In this document: piece after piece, positions 1 through 6,503 of the stretch
How the letters are laid out: every line of letters begins with the position of its first letter
How positions within the stretch are numbered: the first letter of the stretch is position 1
Source of the DNA: an uncultured Bdellovibrio sp.
GTDB taxonomy: Bacteria > Bdellovibrionota > Bdellovibrionia > Bdellovibrionales > Bdellovibrionaceae
Reading direction: 5' to 3'
Length of the DNA stretch: 7,262 nucleotides
Assembly (NCBI GenBank): GCA_946482355.1
Contig: CAMLRE010000100.1
Location: forward strand, 1-7,262
The notes under the pieces: generated by a model
Told to the model about the DNA's origin: nothing
Seen by the model: only the letters and a program-made list of their open reading frames with translations
Databases searched by the model: none
Translations under genes and position numbers: made by a program

Positions 1-1553
1 AAAAAGGTTTTTTACACGAAAGCCAAGCAAGCTTAGTGCAAGTTTTTTCAGATTCACATTTGCTGCGCATGATGGTGCCGATGGATCACGGTGTTGTTGT
101 TGTCTCTAAAGTTTTAAACTTAGCGCCCGGGGCAAAATTTGACGATATCGTGGGTGCGTACCAGGAATTTCAAACCAACACGCTGATCGAAAATCCACTT
201 AAGTCGATGTACTTCGTCATGCAGATTGTGATGTCGCTAGTTATTTTATTTGCGGCGATTTGGTTTGGTTTCCACTTGGCAAAACAATTATCGGTTCCGC
301 TGGTGCAATTAGGCCGTGCTACAAAACGCGTAGCTGGCGGGGATTACTCATCACTTGAAATCGAGTCAGGTTCTGAAGAAATCAACAGCTTAATCGGAAA
401 CTTCAATCAGATGATTTCAAATCTTTCATCGTCTGAATTAGAACTTCAACAAACGATTAAAAACTTAAACCAATATACAACTTACGTTGAAATCGTTTTA
501 GGAAACGTCTCTGCCGGAGTTTTATCAGTTGATATGGCTGGCGTTGTTACGACAATGAATCGTCGTGCCGGTGAATTGTTAAATACCGATCAAACAAAAG
601 CCGTTGGTAAGCCAATTAAACAATTGTTAGACGAACAAAACTACAAAATTTTCTCGCAGTTTGTAAAAGCGATGCAGGAAAATAATTTAACAAGTCTGCA
701 AAAAGAAATCCGTATCGAAGTTGAAAAACAAACTGAAAAAGGCATTGAAAAAGAACCAATTCCACTATCAGTGCATATTTCAATTTTACGTAATGAGTTT
801 CAGCAGCAAATCGGTCGTATTATGGTATTTGATGATATGACTCCGATTGTGAATGCGCAGCGTGCAGCGGCTTGGCAAGAAGTAGCTCGTCGTATTGCTC
901 ATGAAATTAAAAATCCATTAACACCGATTAAGTTAGCTGCCGAACGTATTTCGCGTAAGTACGGCGATCAAATTAACGAACAGGCTTTTAGAGATTCGAT
1001 TCAAATGATCGTGTCGCAAGTCGATGATATGCGAAATCTAGTGAATGAATTTTCGCAGTTTGCGCGTATGCCTGAACTTAAACAAATTCATGCCCAGTTA
1101 AACGATGTTTTAAAAGGCATGGGTGAGGCGTATTCGCAAAACCACACCAATATCAAATTTAACTTAGAGTTAGATCCGGCGTTGCCAGAGTTTAAATTCG
1201 ACCCGGCTCAGCTAAAACGTGTGTTTGTAAACTTACTTGATAACGCGGTTCATGCAACTGAGGACCCAACAGCACAGATTGCAAATCCAGAAGTAACAAT
1301 TCGCACAGAATATCAAACTCAACACAAAATTGCCCGAATTTACATCATTGATAACGGTCCGGGAATCCCGGCGCGAGATAGAGTGCGTGTATTTGAGCCT
1401 TATTTCTCGACGAAAGAAAAAGGAACAGGTCTAGGTTTACCGATCGTGAAAAGTATTATCGAAGATCACGGCGGCGTAATCCGCGCTTTAGGCAACGAAC
1501 CTCAAGGAACAAAGATTTATATAGAGCTTCCATTGTATACAAGCGCACCATAA
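1..1553 (+). CDS. ntrY: NtrY-like sensor histidine kinase, 5' end missing
   Basis: Membrane histidine kinase that should autophosphorylate and pass phosphate to the NtrX-like regulator encoded next. The frame is open to the left window edge, so the GTG at 36 is not a credible start and the N-terminal sensor region is cut off. Numbering from that GTG codon, I see the end of an extracytoplasmic region, a membrane segment at about 58-80, a HAMP domain at about 80-135, a PAS-like domain at about 145-255, and a HisKA helix with the phospho-acceptor His289 in HEIKNPLTP. The ATPase domain follows, with N box NLLDNAVHA (399-407), G1 box DNGPGIP (439-445) and G2 box GTGLGLP (463-469). All catalytic boxes are intact. 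NtrY proteins are typically 700 residues or more, so roughly 200 or more residues are probably missing. The ntrY/ntrX assignment rests on domain order and the adjacent regulator; a more general NtrB/NtrY-class kinase is possible. Confidence 0.88.
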   Translation, partial: KGFLHESQASLVQVFSDSHLLRMMVPMDHGVVVVSKVLNLAPGAKFDDIVGAYQEFQTNTLIENPLKSMYFVMQIVMSLVILFAAIWFGFHLAKQLSVPLVQLGRATKRVAGGDYSSLEIESGSEEINSLIGNFNQMISNLSSSELELQQTIKNLNQYTTYVEIVLGNVSAGVLSVDMAGVVTTMNRRAGELLNTDQTKAVGKPIKQLLDEQNYKIFSQFVKAMQENNLTSLQKEIRIEVEKQTEKGIEKEPIPLSVHISILRNEFQQQIGRIMVFDDMTPIVNAQRAAAWQEVARRIAHEIKNPLTPIKLAAERISRKYGDQINEQAFRDSIQMIVSQVDDMRNLVNEFSQFARMPELKQIHAQLNDVLKGMGEAYSQNHTNIKFNLELDPALPEFKFDPAQLKRVFVNLLDNAVHATEDPTAQIANPEVTIRTEYQTQHKIARIYIIDNGPGIPARDRVRVFEPYFSTKEKGTGLGLPIVKSIIEDHGGVIRALGNEPQGTKIYIELPLYTSAP

Positions 1554-1557
1554 TCAA

Positions 1558-1661
1558 CTAAAGTCTTTATTTAAGCCAGCCCCGCGTTGCTAGCAATGGC
1601 GACGTACGTGAACGTACGCCTTCCTCCTTGCGCCTTGGTCTGACTTAAATAAAGCCTTTAG
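1558..1661. repeat. 104-nt concentric palindromic element in the ntrY-ntrX spacer
   Basis: The arms 1558-1579 and 1640-1661 are inverted repeats pairing at 20 of 22 positions (ends CTAAAG and CTTTAG). Between them is a GC-rich core (37 G/C of 60 at 1580-1639) inside AT-rich surroundings. The core holds the perfect palindrome TTGCTAGCAA (1587-1596) and a hairpin with arms CGTACG at 1603-1608 and 1613-1618 around the loop TGAA. The centre of the outer arms (1609.5) and that of the inner hairpin (1610.5) nearly coincide, so the whole unit can fold as one long imperfect stem-loop. It could be a dispersed REP/MITE-like repeat, an RNA structure tuning ntrX expression, or a processing site. There is no T-tract directly after the stem, so a simple intrinsic terminator is unlikely. 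No target-site duplication is obvious. Confidence 0.75.
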
Positions 1662-1665
1662 GGGA
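1660..1665 (+). promoter_or_regulatory. ntrX ribosome binding site touching the palindrome
   Basis: AGGGGA lies 7 nt before the ATG at 1673 and is the only Shine-Dalgarno-like run there. Its first two bases are the last two of the right arm of the spacer palindrome, so folding of the mRNA could affect ribosome access. The effect on translation is inferred. Confidence 0.6.
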
Positions 1666-1672
1666 AATTTTT

Positions 1673-3058
1673 ATGAATGTTCTGCATGAAGAAAAACTGA
1701 AAACACGTATTCTAATTATCGACGATGAAGGACCGATCCGTCAGGTCTTATCTGAAAGTTTAAAAGACGATGGTTTTCATGTTTTAACAGCGCCAGATGG
1801 ACCTACAGGTTTACAAGTTCTTCAAGAATTTAAACCCCACATTTGTTTCTTAGATATCTGGATGCCGAAAATGGATGGTATCGAAGTTTTAACACAAGCT
1901 ATTCCGCATAACCCTGAAACTCAGTTTATTATGATCTCTGGTCACGGAACAATTGAAACAGCGGTTAAGGCCACTAAAATCGGCGCGTGGGATTTTATCG
2001 AAAAACCACTTTCACTAGAAAAAATCACTCTAGTGATTGATCACGTTTTAAAATTCAAAGCTGAAAAAGATGAAAAACAAGCGTTACTAAATAAACTTAG
2101 AAAAAATATCGCGCTTGTCGGTGAATCTAAATCGTTACAAAAAGTGCGTGAGCAAATCACGACAGTTGCTAAAACTCAGCAAACGATTCTAATTTCTGGT
2201 GAATCTGGATCGGGTCGTGAGCTAGTGGCGCAAAACATTCACTTTATGTCAGCGCAAGCCAGCCGTTCTATTGTTGAAGTAAACTGTGCCACATTACCGC
2301 AAGACTTAATCGAGATCGAATTATTCGGTATCGAAAAAGGCGTATTACCGGGAATCGATAAAACGCGTAAAGGCAAGTTAGAACTTATCGAAGGTGGCAC
2401 AGTCATCATCGAAGAGATCGAAGAAATGCCACAGGCGATTCAATTAAAACTTTTAAATTATTTAAAAACTCAAAAGTTTTCTCGCGTAGGATCGGCTGAT
2501 CCTATCGATGCAGCTTCGCGTGTGATTCTAACTTCATCGCAAGCTTTAACGGGCCTTATCAGCAGCGGAAAAATCGCCACTGAGTTAGCCGCGTTATTAC
2601 AAAATAACGAAATTCACGTTGAGCCGTTACGTAATCGCCCTGAAGATATTCAGTCATTAATTTTTCACTTCAGCGATATTATCGCAAAACAAATGGCTTC
2701 GTTTAGAAAAACAATTTCTGAACAAGGTTTAAAACTTTTAGTTAAACACACCTGGCCGGGTAATATCCGCGAGTTAAAAAACTTTATCGAACGCGTGTAT
2801 ATCTTAACGCCGTCTGATTACGTGGATGTGCATGATTTACGTTTTGCCGGTTTATCAGATAAAAAAGATGGCCAACAGGGTTCGCACTCTGAAATTTCAA
2901 CATTCCGTGATGCACGTGCGGAATTTGAAAAAGATTATTTAATTAAAAAAATCCAGGAAAACGGTGGCAACATTTCAAAAACTGCTGAAGCCATTGGTTT
3001 AGAGCGCAGTTACTTACACAGAAAAATCAAAGCTTACGGTATCGAGGTTAATATATGA
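1673..3058 (+). CDS. ntrX: NtrX-like response regulator with degenerate sigma-54 AAA+ domain
   Basis: Cytoplasmic response regulator, 461 aa, partner of the upstream kinase. The receiver (about 10-125) is complete, with acidic pocket D17/D18, phospho-acceptor D61 in DIWMPKMDG, S89 and K111. The central domain (about 145-380) aligns along its length with NtrC-family AAA+ modules, but key residues are changed. Walker A reads GESGSGRE with R182 for lysine. The sigma-54-contacting GAFTGA is GVLPGI (223-228). Walker B is VIIEE with E247 for aspartate. Sensor I reads LTSSQ, and the FREDLxxRL arginine-finger segment is IATELAALL (301-309), with no arginine. The sensor II region WPGNIRELKN (361-370) is kept. 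A Fis-type helix-turn-helix (about 412-458, GGNISKTAEAIGLERSYLHRKI) remains. Family knowledge says these positions are needed for ATP hydrolysis and sigma-54 remodelling; loss of that activity is inferred. The start is supported by AGGGGA 7 nt upstream. The stop overlaps the proS start. Confidence 0.9.
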   Translation: MNVLHEEKLKTRILIIDDEGPIRQVLSESLKDDGFHVLTAPDGPTGLQVLQEFKPHICFLDIWMPKMDGIEVLTQAIPHNPETQFIMISGHGTIETAVKATKIGAWDFIEKPLSLEKITLVIDHVLKFKAEKDEKQALLNKLRKNIALVGESKSLQKVREQITTVAKTQQTILISGESGSGRELVAQNIHFMSAQASRSIVEVNCATLPQDLIEIELFGIEKGVLPGIDKTRKGKLELIEGGTVIIEEIEEMPQAIQLKLLNYLKTQKFSRVGSADPIDAASRVILTSSQALTGLISSGKIATELAALLQNNEIHVEPLRNRPEDIQSLIFHFSDIIAKQMASFRKTISEQGLKLLVKHTWPGNIRELKNFIERVYILTPSDYVDVHDLRFAGLSDKKDGQQGSHSEISTFRDARAEFEKDYLIKKIQENGGNISKTAEAIGLERSYLHRKIKAYGIEVNI

Positions 3059-4800
3059 AAATTTCAACACTTAGATGGTCACAAACTCACTTATTCACAT
3101 TAAAAGAAGCTCCATCTGATGCCGAAATCCCATCGCACAAATTAATGATGCGCTCTGGATTTATGAAAAAACTTGGCCCAGGTCTTTACACTTACAGTGC
3201 TATCGGACTTCGTGCGATCAGAAAATTTGAAGAAATCGTTCGCGAAGAACTTCATAAAGCCAATGGTATTGAGATTTTAATGCCAGTGGTTCAACCCCGC
3301 GAATTATGGGAAGAAACAAACCGTTGGGCTCAAATGGGCGCAGGTCTTTTAAAATTTAAAAACCGCAACAACCAAGAGTTTTGTTTAAGCGCTACAGCTG
3401 AAGAAGCGGTAGTGGATTACGTTCGCCATGAATTAAAATCATGGAGAGATTTTCCTAAAAACATTTACCAAATCCAAACTAAGTACCGTGACGAAATTCG
3501 CCCACGCTTTGGTTTGATGCGTGGTCGTGAATTCGTGATGAAAGATGCGTACAGCTTTGACGTCGATCAAGCGGGCGCTCTTAAAACTTACGAAGATATG
3601 TATAAAGCTTACGATCGTATTTTCAGCCGCTTAAATTTAGAATTCCGCGCGGTACAAGCTGACGCCGGTAATATCGGTGGTAGCCAAACTCACGAATTCC
3701 AATTATTAGCTGAAGCTGGCGAAGATGCGTTATTAGTTTCAGATACAACAAGATTTGCAGCTAACGTTGAAGTTTGCCCAGCAATCGATGCTGAACCACA
3801 AATTTCAAATGAAGCTGAAAAAACAATGGAGAAATTCGAAACTCCAAATCAAAAAACTATCGCAGATCTTGAAGCTTTCACAAAAGTTCCAGCTCGCGAA
3901 TTAGTTAAAACTTTATATTTCAACTCTAACGAAGATGCCAAAGTTAAAGACATCAAACCATTCGCCGTTCTTTTACGTGGTTCTGATGAAGTTAACCCGA
4001 TCAAAGTTAAAAACATGCTGGGAATGACCAACGAGCCAGAAATGTTAACTGACGAACAAGTGCGTGAAGTGACAGGCGCTAACCCTGGTTCATGCGGCCC
4101 TGTGGGCTTAAAAATTCCAATCTATGCTGATAACGGCATTATGGGTTTAAAAAACTATATCGTGGGGGCTAACGAAGATCATTTCCACTTACGCAATGTA
4201 AACCATGGCCGTGATTACCAAATCACAAAAACGGCTGATTTACGTATGGCACGTGCCGGAGATAAATGCCCTGAATCTAACGGTCGTTTAAAAGCTTACC
4301 GCGGTATCGAAGTAGGTCACGTTTTCTATTTAGGTCAAAAGTACTCTAAAACAATGAACGGTACCTTCTTAGATAAAAACGGAAAATCTCAGTATTACGA
4401 AATGGGCTGTTACGGTATTGGTATCACGCGCGTAGTACAGGCTGCGATCGAACAAAGCCATGATGCCGATGGTATCATCTGGTCAAAAGCGATTGCTCCA
4501 TTCCATGTTCATATTTGTTTATTAGATATTAAAGATGAAAAATTAAATGGCTATGTAAATGAAATGGCTTTACGTTTCGCTGAAAAAGGCATTGAAACAT
4601 TTATCGATGATCGTGATGAACGCCCAGGTGTAAAATTTAAAGATGCAGATCTTTTAGGTCTACCTGTTCGTATCGTGGTTGGCAAAAAAGGTTTCGACGC
4701 CGGTCAAATCGAAGTTGTAAACCGTAAAACAAAAGAAGTTGAAAAAATGGCTCCTGACCAAGTGATGGCTCAGGTTGAAAAAGTTTTAGCAACTCGTTAA
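3055..4800 (+). CDS. proS: Prolyl-tRNA synthetase
   Basis: Class II aminoacyl-tRNA synthetase charging tRNA-Pro with proline, 581 aa, about the usual length of the bacterial ProS form that carries an inserted editing domain. Motif 1 lies around ILMPVVQPRELW (74-85). Motif 2 is RDEIRPRFGLMRGREF (145-160) followed by VMKDAYSFD. The insertion domain, expected to hydrolyse Ala-tRNA-Pro, spans about 225-400 and includes LLRGSDEVNPIKVKNML. Motif 3 is GCYGIGITRVVQAAIEQ (451-467). The anticodon-binding domain runs from about 485 to the end (FIDDRDERPGVKFKDADLLGLPVRIVVG). The proline-pocket loop reads LSATAEE (111-117) rather than the common LGPT(H/S)EE; the T and E of the TxE motif are kept. The ATG overlaps the ntrX stop in ATGA, with GAGG 7 nt upstream, which suggests translational coupling. 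Confidence 0.97.
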   Translation: MKISTLRWSQTHLFTLKEAPSDAEIPSHKLMMRSGFMKKLGPGLYTYSAIGLRAIRKFEEIVREELHKANGIEILMPVVQPRELWEETNRWAQMGAGLLKFKNRNNQEFCLSATAEEAVVDYVRHELKSWRDFPKNIYQIQTKYRDEIRPRFGLMRGREFVMKDAYSFDVDQAGALKTYEDMYKAYDRIFSRLNLEFRAVQADAGNIGGSQTHEFQLLAEAGEDALLVSDTTRFAANVEVCPAIDAEPQISNEAEKTMEKFETPNQKTIADLEAFTKVPARELVKTLYFNSNEDAKVKDIKPFAVLLRGSDEVNPIKVKNMLGMTNEPEMLTDEQVREVTGANPGSCGPVGLKIPIYADNGIMGLKNYIVGANEDHFHLRNVNHGRDYQITKTADLRMARAGDKCPESNGRLKAYRGIEVGHVFYLGQKYSKTMNGTFLDKNGKSQYYEMGCYGIGITRVVQAAIEQSHDADGIIWSKAIAPFHVHICLLDIKDEKLNGYVNEMALRFAEKGIETFIDDRDERPGVKFKDADLLGLPVRIVVGKKGFDAGQIEVVNRKTKEVEKMAPDQVMAQVEKVLATR

Positions 4801-4819
4801 TTTTGAAAGGCGACCGATA

Positions 4820-5515
4820 ATGAATTCAAACCTGATCAAAAATCCAATCATGTTAGCTCTTGATGTCGATACAAAAGAGCAAGCAAAAAAGATTTTAGAT
4901 CAAGTGGGGAGTGATATTGGTGCTATTAAAATTGGTCCGCGTTTAGGTTATCAATACGGCGCGGATTTCATTAAAGAATGTGCGGCCATTGCGCCCGTAT
5001 TTATTGATAATAAATATTTTGATATCCCCTCAACGATGGTTTCGGCCGTTAAAACAAGCTTTCAAGCTGGAGCAACATTCGTCACGGTTCACGCTCTATC
5101 TGGTAAAGAAGCTTTAACCGAGCTTGCAAAGTTAGAGAAAGAATTAAATCAAATTCGCCCTTTTAAAATTTTAGCTGTGACTATACTTACAAGCTGGGAT
5201 CAGCACTCAATGCCAAGCTCTCTTCATCCATGGCAGGTCTCAGAACATGTGGTAAGCCTAGCAAACCTTGTTCTAGAATCAGGGCTTTCGGGCCTAGTGT
5301 GTTCGGCTCACGAACTAGAACTGCTAAAAAACCACAATCTGTATAAGGTCACTCCGGGAATCAGACCGACTGACGCTTCTACAGACGATCAAAAACGTGT
5401 AATGAATCCACAACAAGCACTTCGTGCTGGCGCATCGGCCCTAGTTATTGGTAGACCGATCCTTCAAGCGCCAAACCCAAAACAAGCCGTTTTAGATATT
5501 TTAAAAACAATCTAA
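4820..5515 (+). CDS. pyrF: Orotidine 5'-phosphate decarboxylase
   Basis: Converts OMP to UMP, the last step of de novo pyrimidine synthesis; cytoplasmic TIM-barrel enzyme. At 231 aa it has normal length for the short bacterial form. Visible active-site elements are ALDVD (13-17), IKIGP with K37, the catalytic Asp-Lys-Asp array FIDNKYFDIP (D63, K65, D68), the phosphate-binding TPGIRP (178-183), and GRP (211-213) at the C-terminal phosphate loop. The segment DDQKRVMNPQQALRAG is also typical of the family. The start is supported by GAAAGG at 4805-4810, 9 nt before the ATG. It lies 19 nt after proS, with no terminator or promoter seen between them, so the two are probably co-transcribed. A weak hairpin terminator starts at its stop codon. 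Confidence 0.96.
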   Translation: MNSNLIKNPIMLALDVDTKEQAKKILDQVGSDIGAIKIGPRLGYQYGADFIKECAAIAPVFIDNKYFDIPSTMVSAVKTSFQAGATFVTVHALSGKEALTELAKLEKELNQIRPFKILAVTILTSWDQHSMPSSLHPWQVSEHVVSLANLVLESGLSGLVCSAHELELLKNHNLYKVTPGIRPTDASTDDQKRVMNPQQALRAGASALVIGRPILQAPNPKQAVLDILKTI

Positions 5516-5532
5516 AACCGTAAGGTTTTTTT
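5514..5532 (+). terminator. Weak intrinsic terminator after pyrF
   Basis: AAAACC (5514-5519) pairs with GGTTTT (5524-5529) around the GNRA-type loop GTAA, and seven T residues run from 5526 to 5532. The stem starts inside the pyrF stop codon. Only two of the six pairs are G-C, so termination would be partial and read-through into rlmB is likely. Confidence 0.42.
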
Positions 5533-5556
5533 GCTTTAAAAATTTAGGAAATAGTT

Positions 5557-6450
5557 ATGAGAAAATCTTCGTTTAATTCAAAAGGTGGCAAAGGCCAACA
5601 ACGTTCATCTCAAGGCGGTGGTTCTCGTCCACAGTCACGCCCAGCTCATGGTGGTGGCGGACGTCCACAACCTCGGGGCGGCGGACAAACTCAAAGCATG
5701 CATTCTTCGCTTCCTAAATCATGGAGACAAATCACAGGTACACACGCGGTAAAAGAAGTTTTACGTGTGCGCCCACAATCGGTGAAACAAGCGATTGTTC
5801 AAAAAAATCTAATGTCGACTCCTGAAGTTAAAGAATTGCTAGCTATCTTCAGAGACCACGATATTCGCTTTGAAGAGCGTTCAGAGCCAGAATTAGCAAA
5901 GATCACACAATCACACCAAGGGGTAATCGTATTTTCAGATTACAACCCGGCCTTTGATTACACTCACCAGGCGTGGGAGCACGAAAGCATGATCGTGGCT
6001 TTAGACGGTGTTGAAGATACTCACAATCTTGGGGCGATTTTACGTACGAGCTGGCTAATGGGAGTCAGCGGAGTCATTATTCCTTCAGACCGCGCCGTAG
6101 GTTTAACGCCAACCGTTCATAAAGTAGCGTGCGGTGGTGCTGAACACGTAGAAATTGCCAGAATTAATAATTTCAACGAGCCGTTTGAAAAGCTAAAAGA
6201 AGCCGGCTTCTGGGTTTACGGTCTTTCGCATAAGGCTGAAAAATCAATTTACGATATTGAATATCCGGAAAAAGTAATCTGGGTACTGGGCGCCGAAGAT
6301 AAAGGTCTTCGTTCGACAACAGAGCGCGTGTGTGATGAACTCGTGTCAATCCCGCAAGCTGCAGCAGACGCAAGTTATAACGTTTCAGTGGCAACAGCTA
6401 TGGCGTTAGCTGAAACAAAACGTCAATGGGCTGCTAAAAATAAAAAATAA
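5557..6450 (+). CDS. rlmB: SpoU-family 23S rRNA 2'-O-methyltransferase with G/R-rich N-terminal tail
   Basis: S-adenosylmethionine-dependent ribose methyltransferase of the SpoU/TrmH (SPOUT) group. The best match is RlmB, which methylates G2251 in the P-loop of 23S rRNA. Residues 1-53 are a low-complexity tail rich in Gly, Arg, Gln and Ser. From about 57 there is a substrate-binding L30e-like domain (ITGTHAVKEVLRVRP to about 128), then the knotted catalytic domain. Motif 1 is LDGVEDTHNLGAILRTS (149-165, N157 and R163). Motif 2 is VLGAEDKGLR (243-252). Motif 3 is IPQAAADASYNVSVA (265-279, N275). Without the tail, the remaining 241 residues are about the size of E. coli RlmB. AGGA at 5546-5549, 7 nt before the ATG, supports the long start. 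A start at Met48 would remove the tail but has no comparable support that I noticed. A TrmH-type tRNA methyltransferase is a less likely alternative. Confidence 0.9.
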   Translation: MRKSSFNSKGGKGQQRSSQGGGSRPQSRPAHGGGGRPQPRGGGQTQSMHSSLPKSWRQITGTHAVKEVLRVRPQSVKQAIVQKNLMSTPEVKELLAIFRDHDIRFEERSEPELAKITQSHQGVIVFSDYNPAFDYTHQAWEHESMIVALDGVEDTHNLGAILRTSWLMGVSGVIIPSDRAVGLTPTVHKVACGGAEHVEIARINNFNEPFEKLKEAGFWVYGLSHKAEKSIYDIEYPEKVIWVLGAEDKGLRSTTERVCDELVSIPQAAADASYNVSVATAMALAETKRQWAAKNKK

Positions 6451-6462
6451 TTCATAAATAAG

Positions 6463-6493
6463 TTGGACCTTCGAAAATTCACGGTGATAAAAT
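6463..6493 (+). promoter_or_regulatory. Predicted extended -10 promoter for thpR
   Basis: TTGGAC (6463-6468) can serve as -35. TAAAAT (6488-6493) differs from TATAAT at one base and is preceded by TG at 6485-6486, which forms an extended -10. The spacer of 19 nt is long, which an extended -10 can tolerate. Transcription would begin about 6-9 nt after 6493, close to or at the ATG at 6502, giving a leaderless or near-leaderless mRNA. Confidence 0.5.
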
Positions 6494-6503
6494 TACCGTG
6501 AAT
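6477..6503. repeat. Perfect 9-bp inverted repeat around the thpR -10 and start codon
   Basis: ATTCACGGT (6477-6485) and ACCGTGAAT (6495-6503) are perfect inverted repeats separated by the 9-nt GATAAAATT. The -10 hexamer lies in the centre, and the right arm includes the first two bases of the thpR ATG. As DNA it resembles an operator for a dimeric regulator. If transcription starts further upstream, the same sequence would form an RNA hairpin hiding the start codon. No binding protein can be named. Confidence 0.65.

Noticed and set aside
36..38. GTG as the start of the kinase gene
   Set aside because: The reading frame has no stop back to the window edge, and a kinase of this type needs a larger N-terminal sensor region, so the gene is cut by the window.
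1558..1672. Intrinsic terminator between ntrY and ntrX
   Set aside because: The stem is long, but it is followed by AGGGGAAA before a short T run, and the ribosome binding site of ntrX lies there; a structured repeat fits better.
1554..1672. Sigma-54 (-24/-12) promoter in the ntrY-ntrX spacer
   Set aside because: I found no GG and GC pair at the required spacing in a TGGCAC-TTGC context.
3849..4031. 60-codon open frame on the minus strand inside proS
   Set aside because: It lies wholly within a conserved part of proS and encodes no recognisable motif.
6173..6394. 73-codon open frame on the minus strand inside rlmB
   Set aside because: It is antisense to the conserved catalytic domain of rlmB, with composition explained by that gene's codons.
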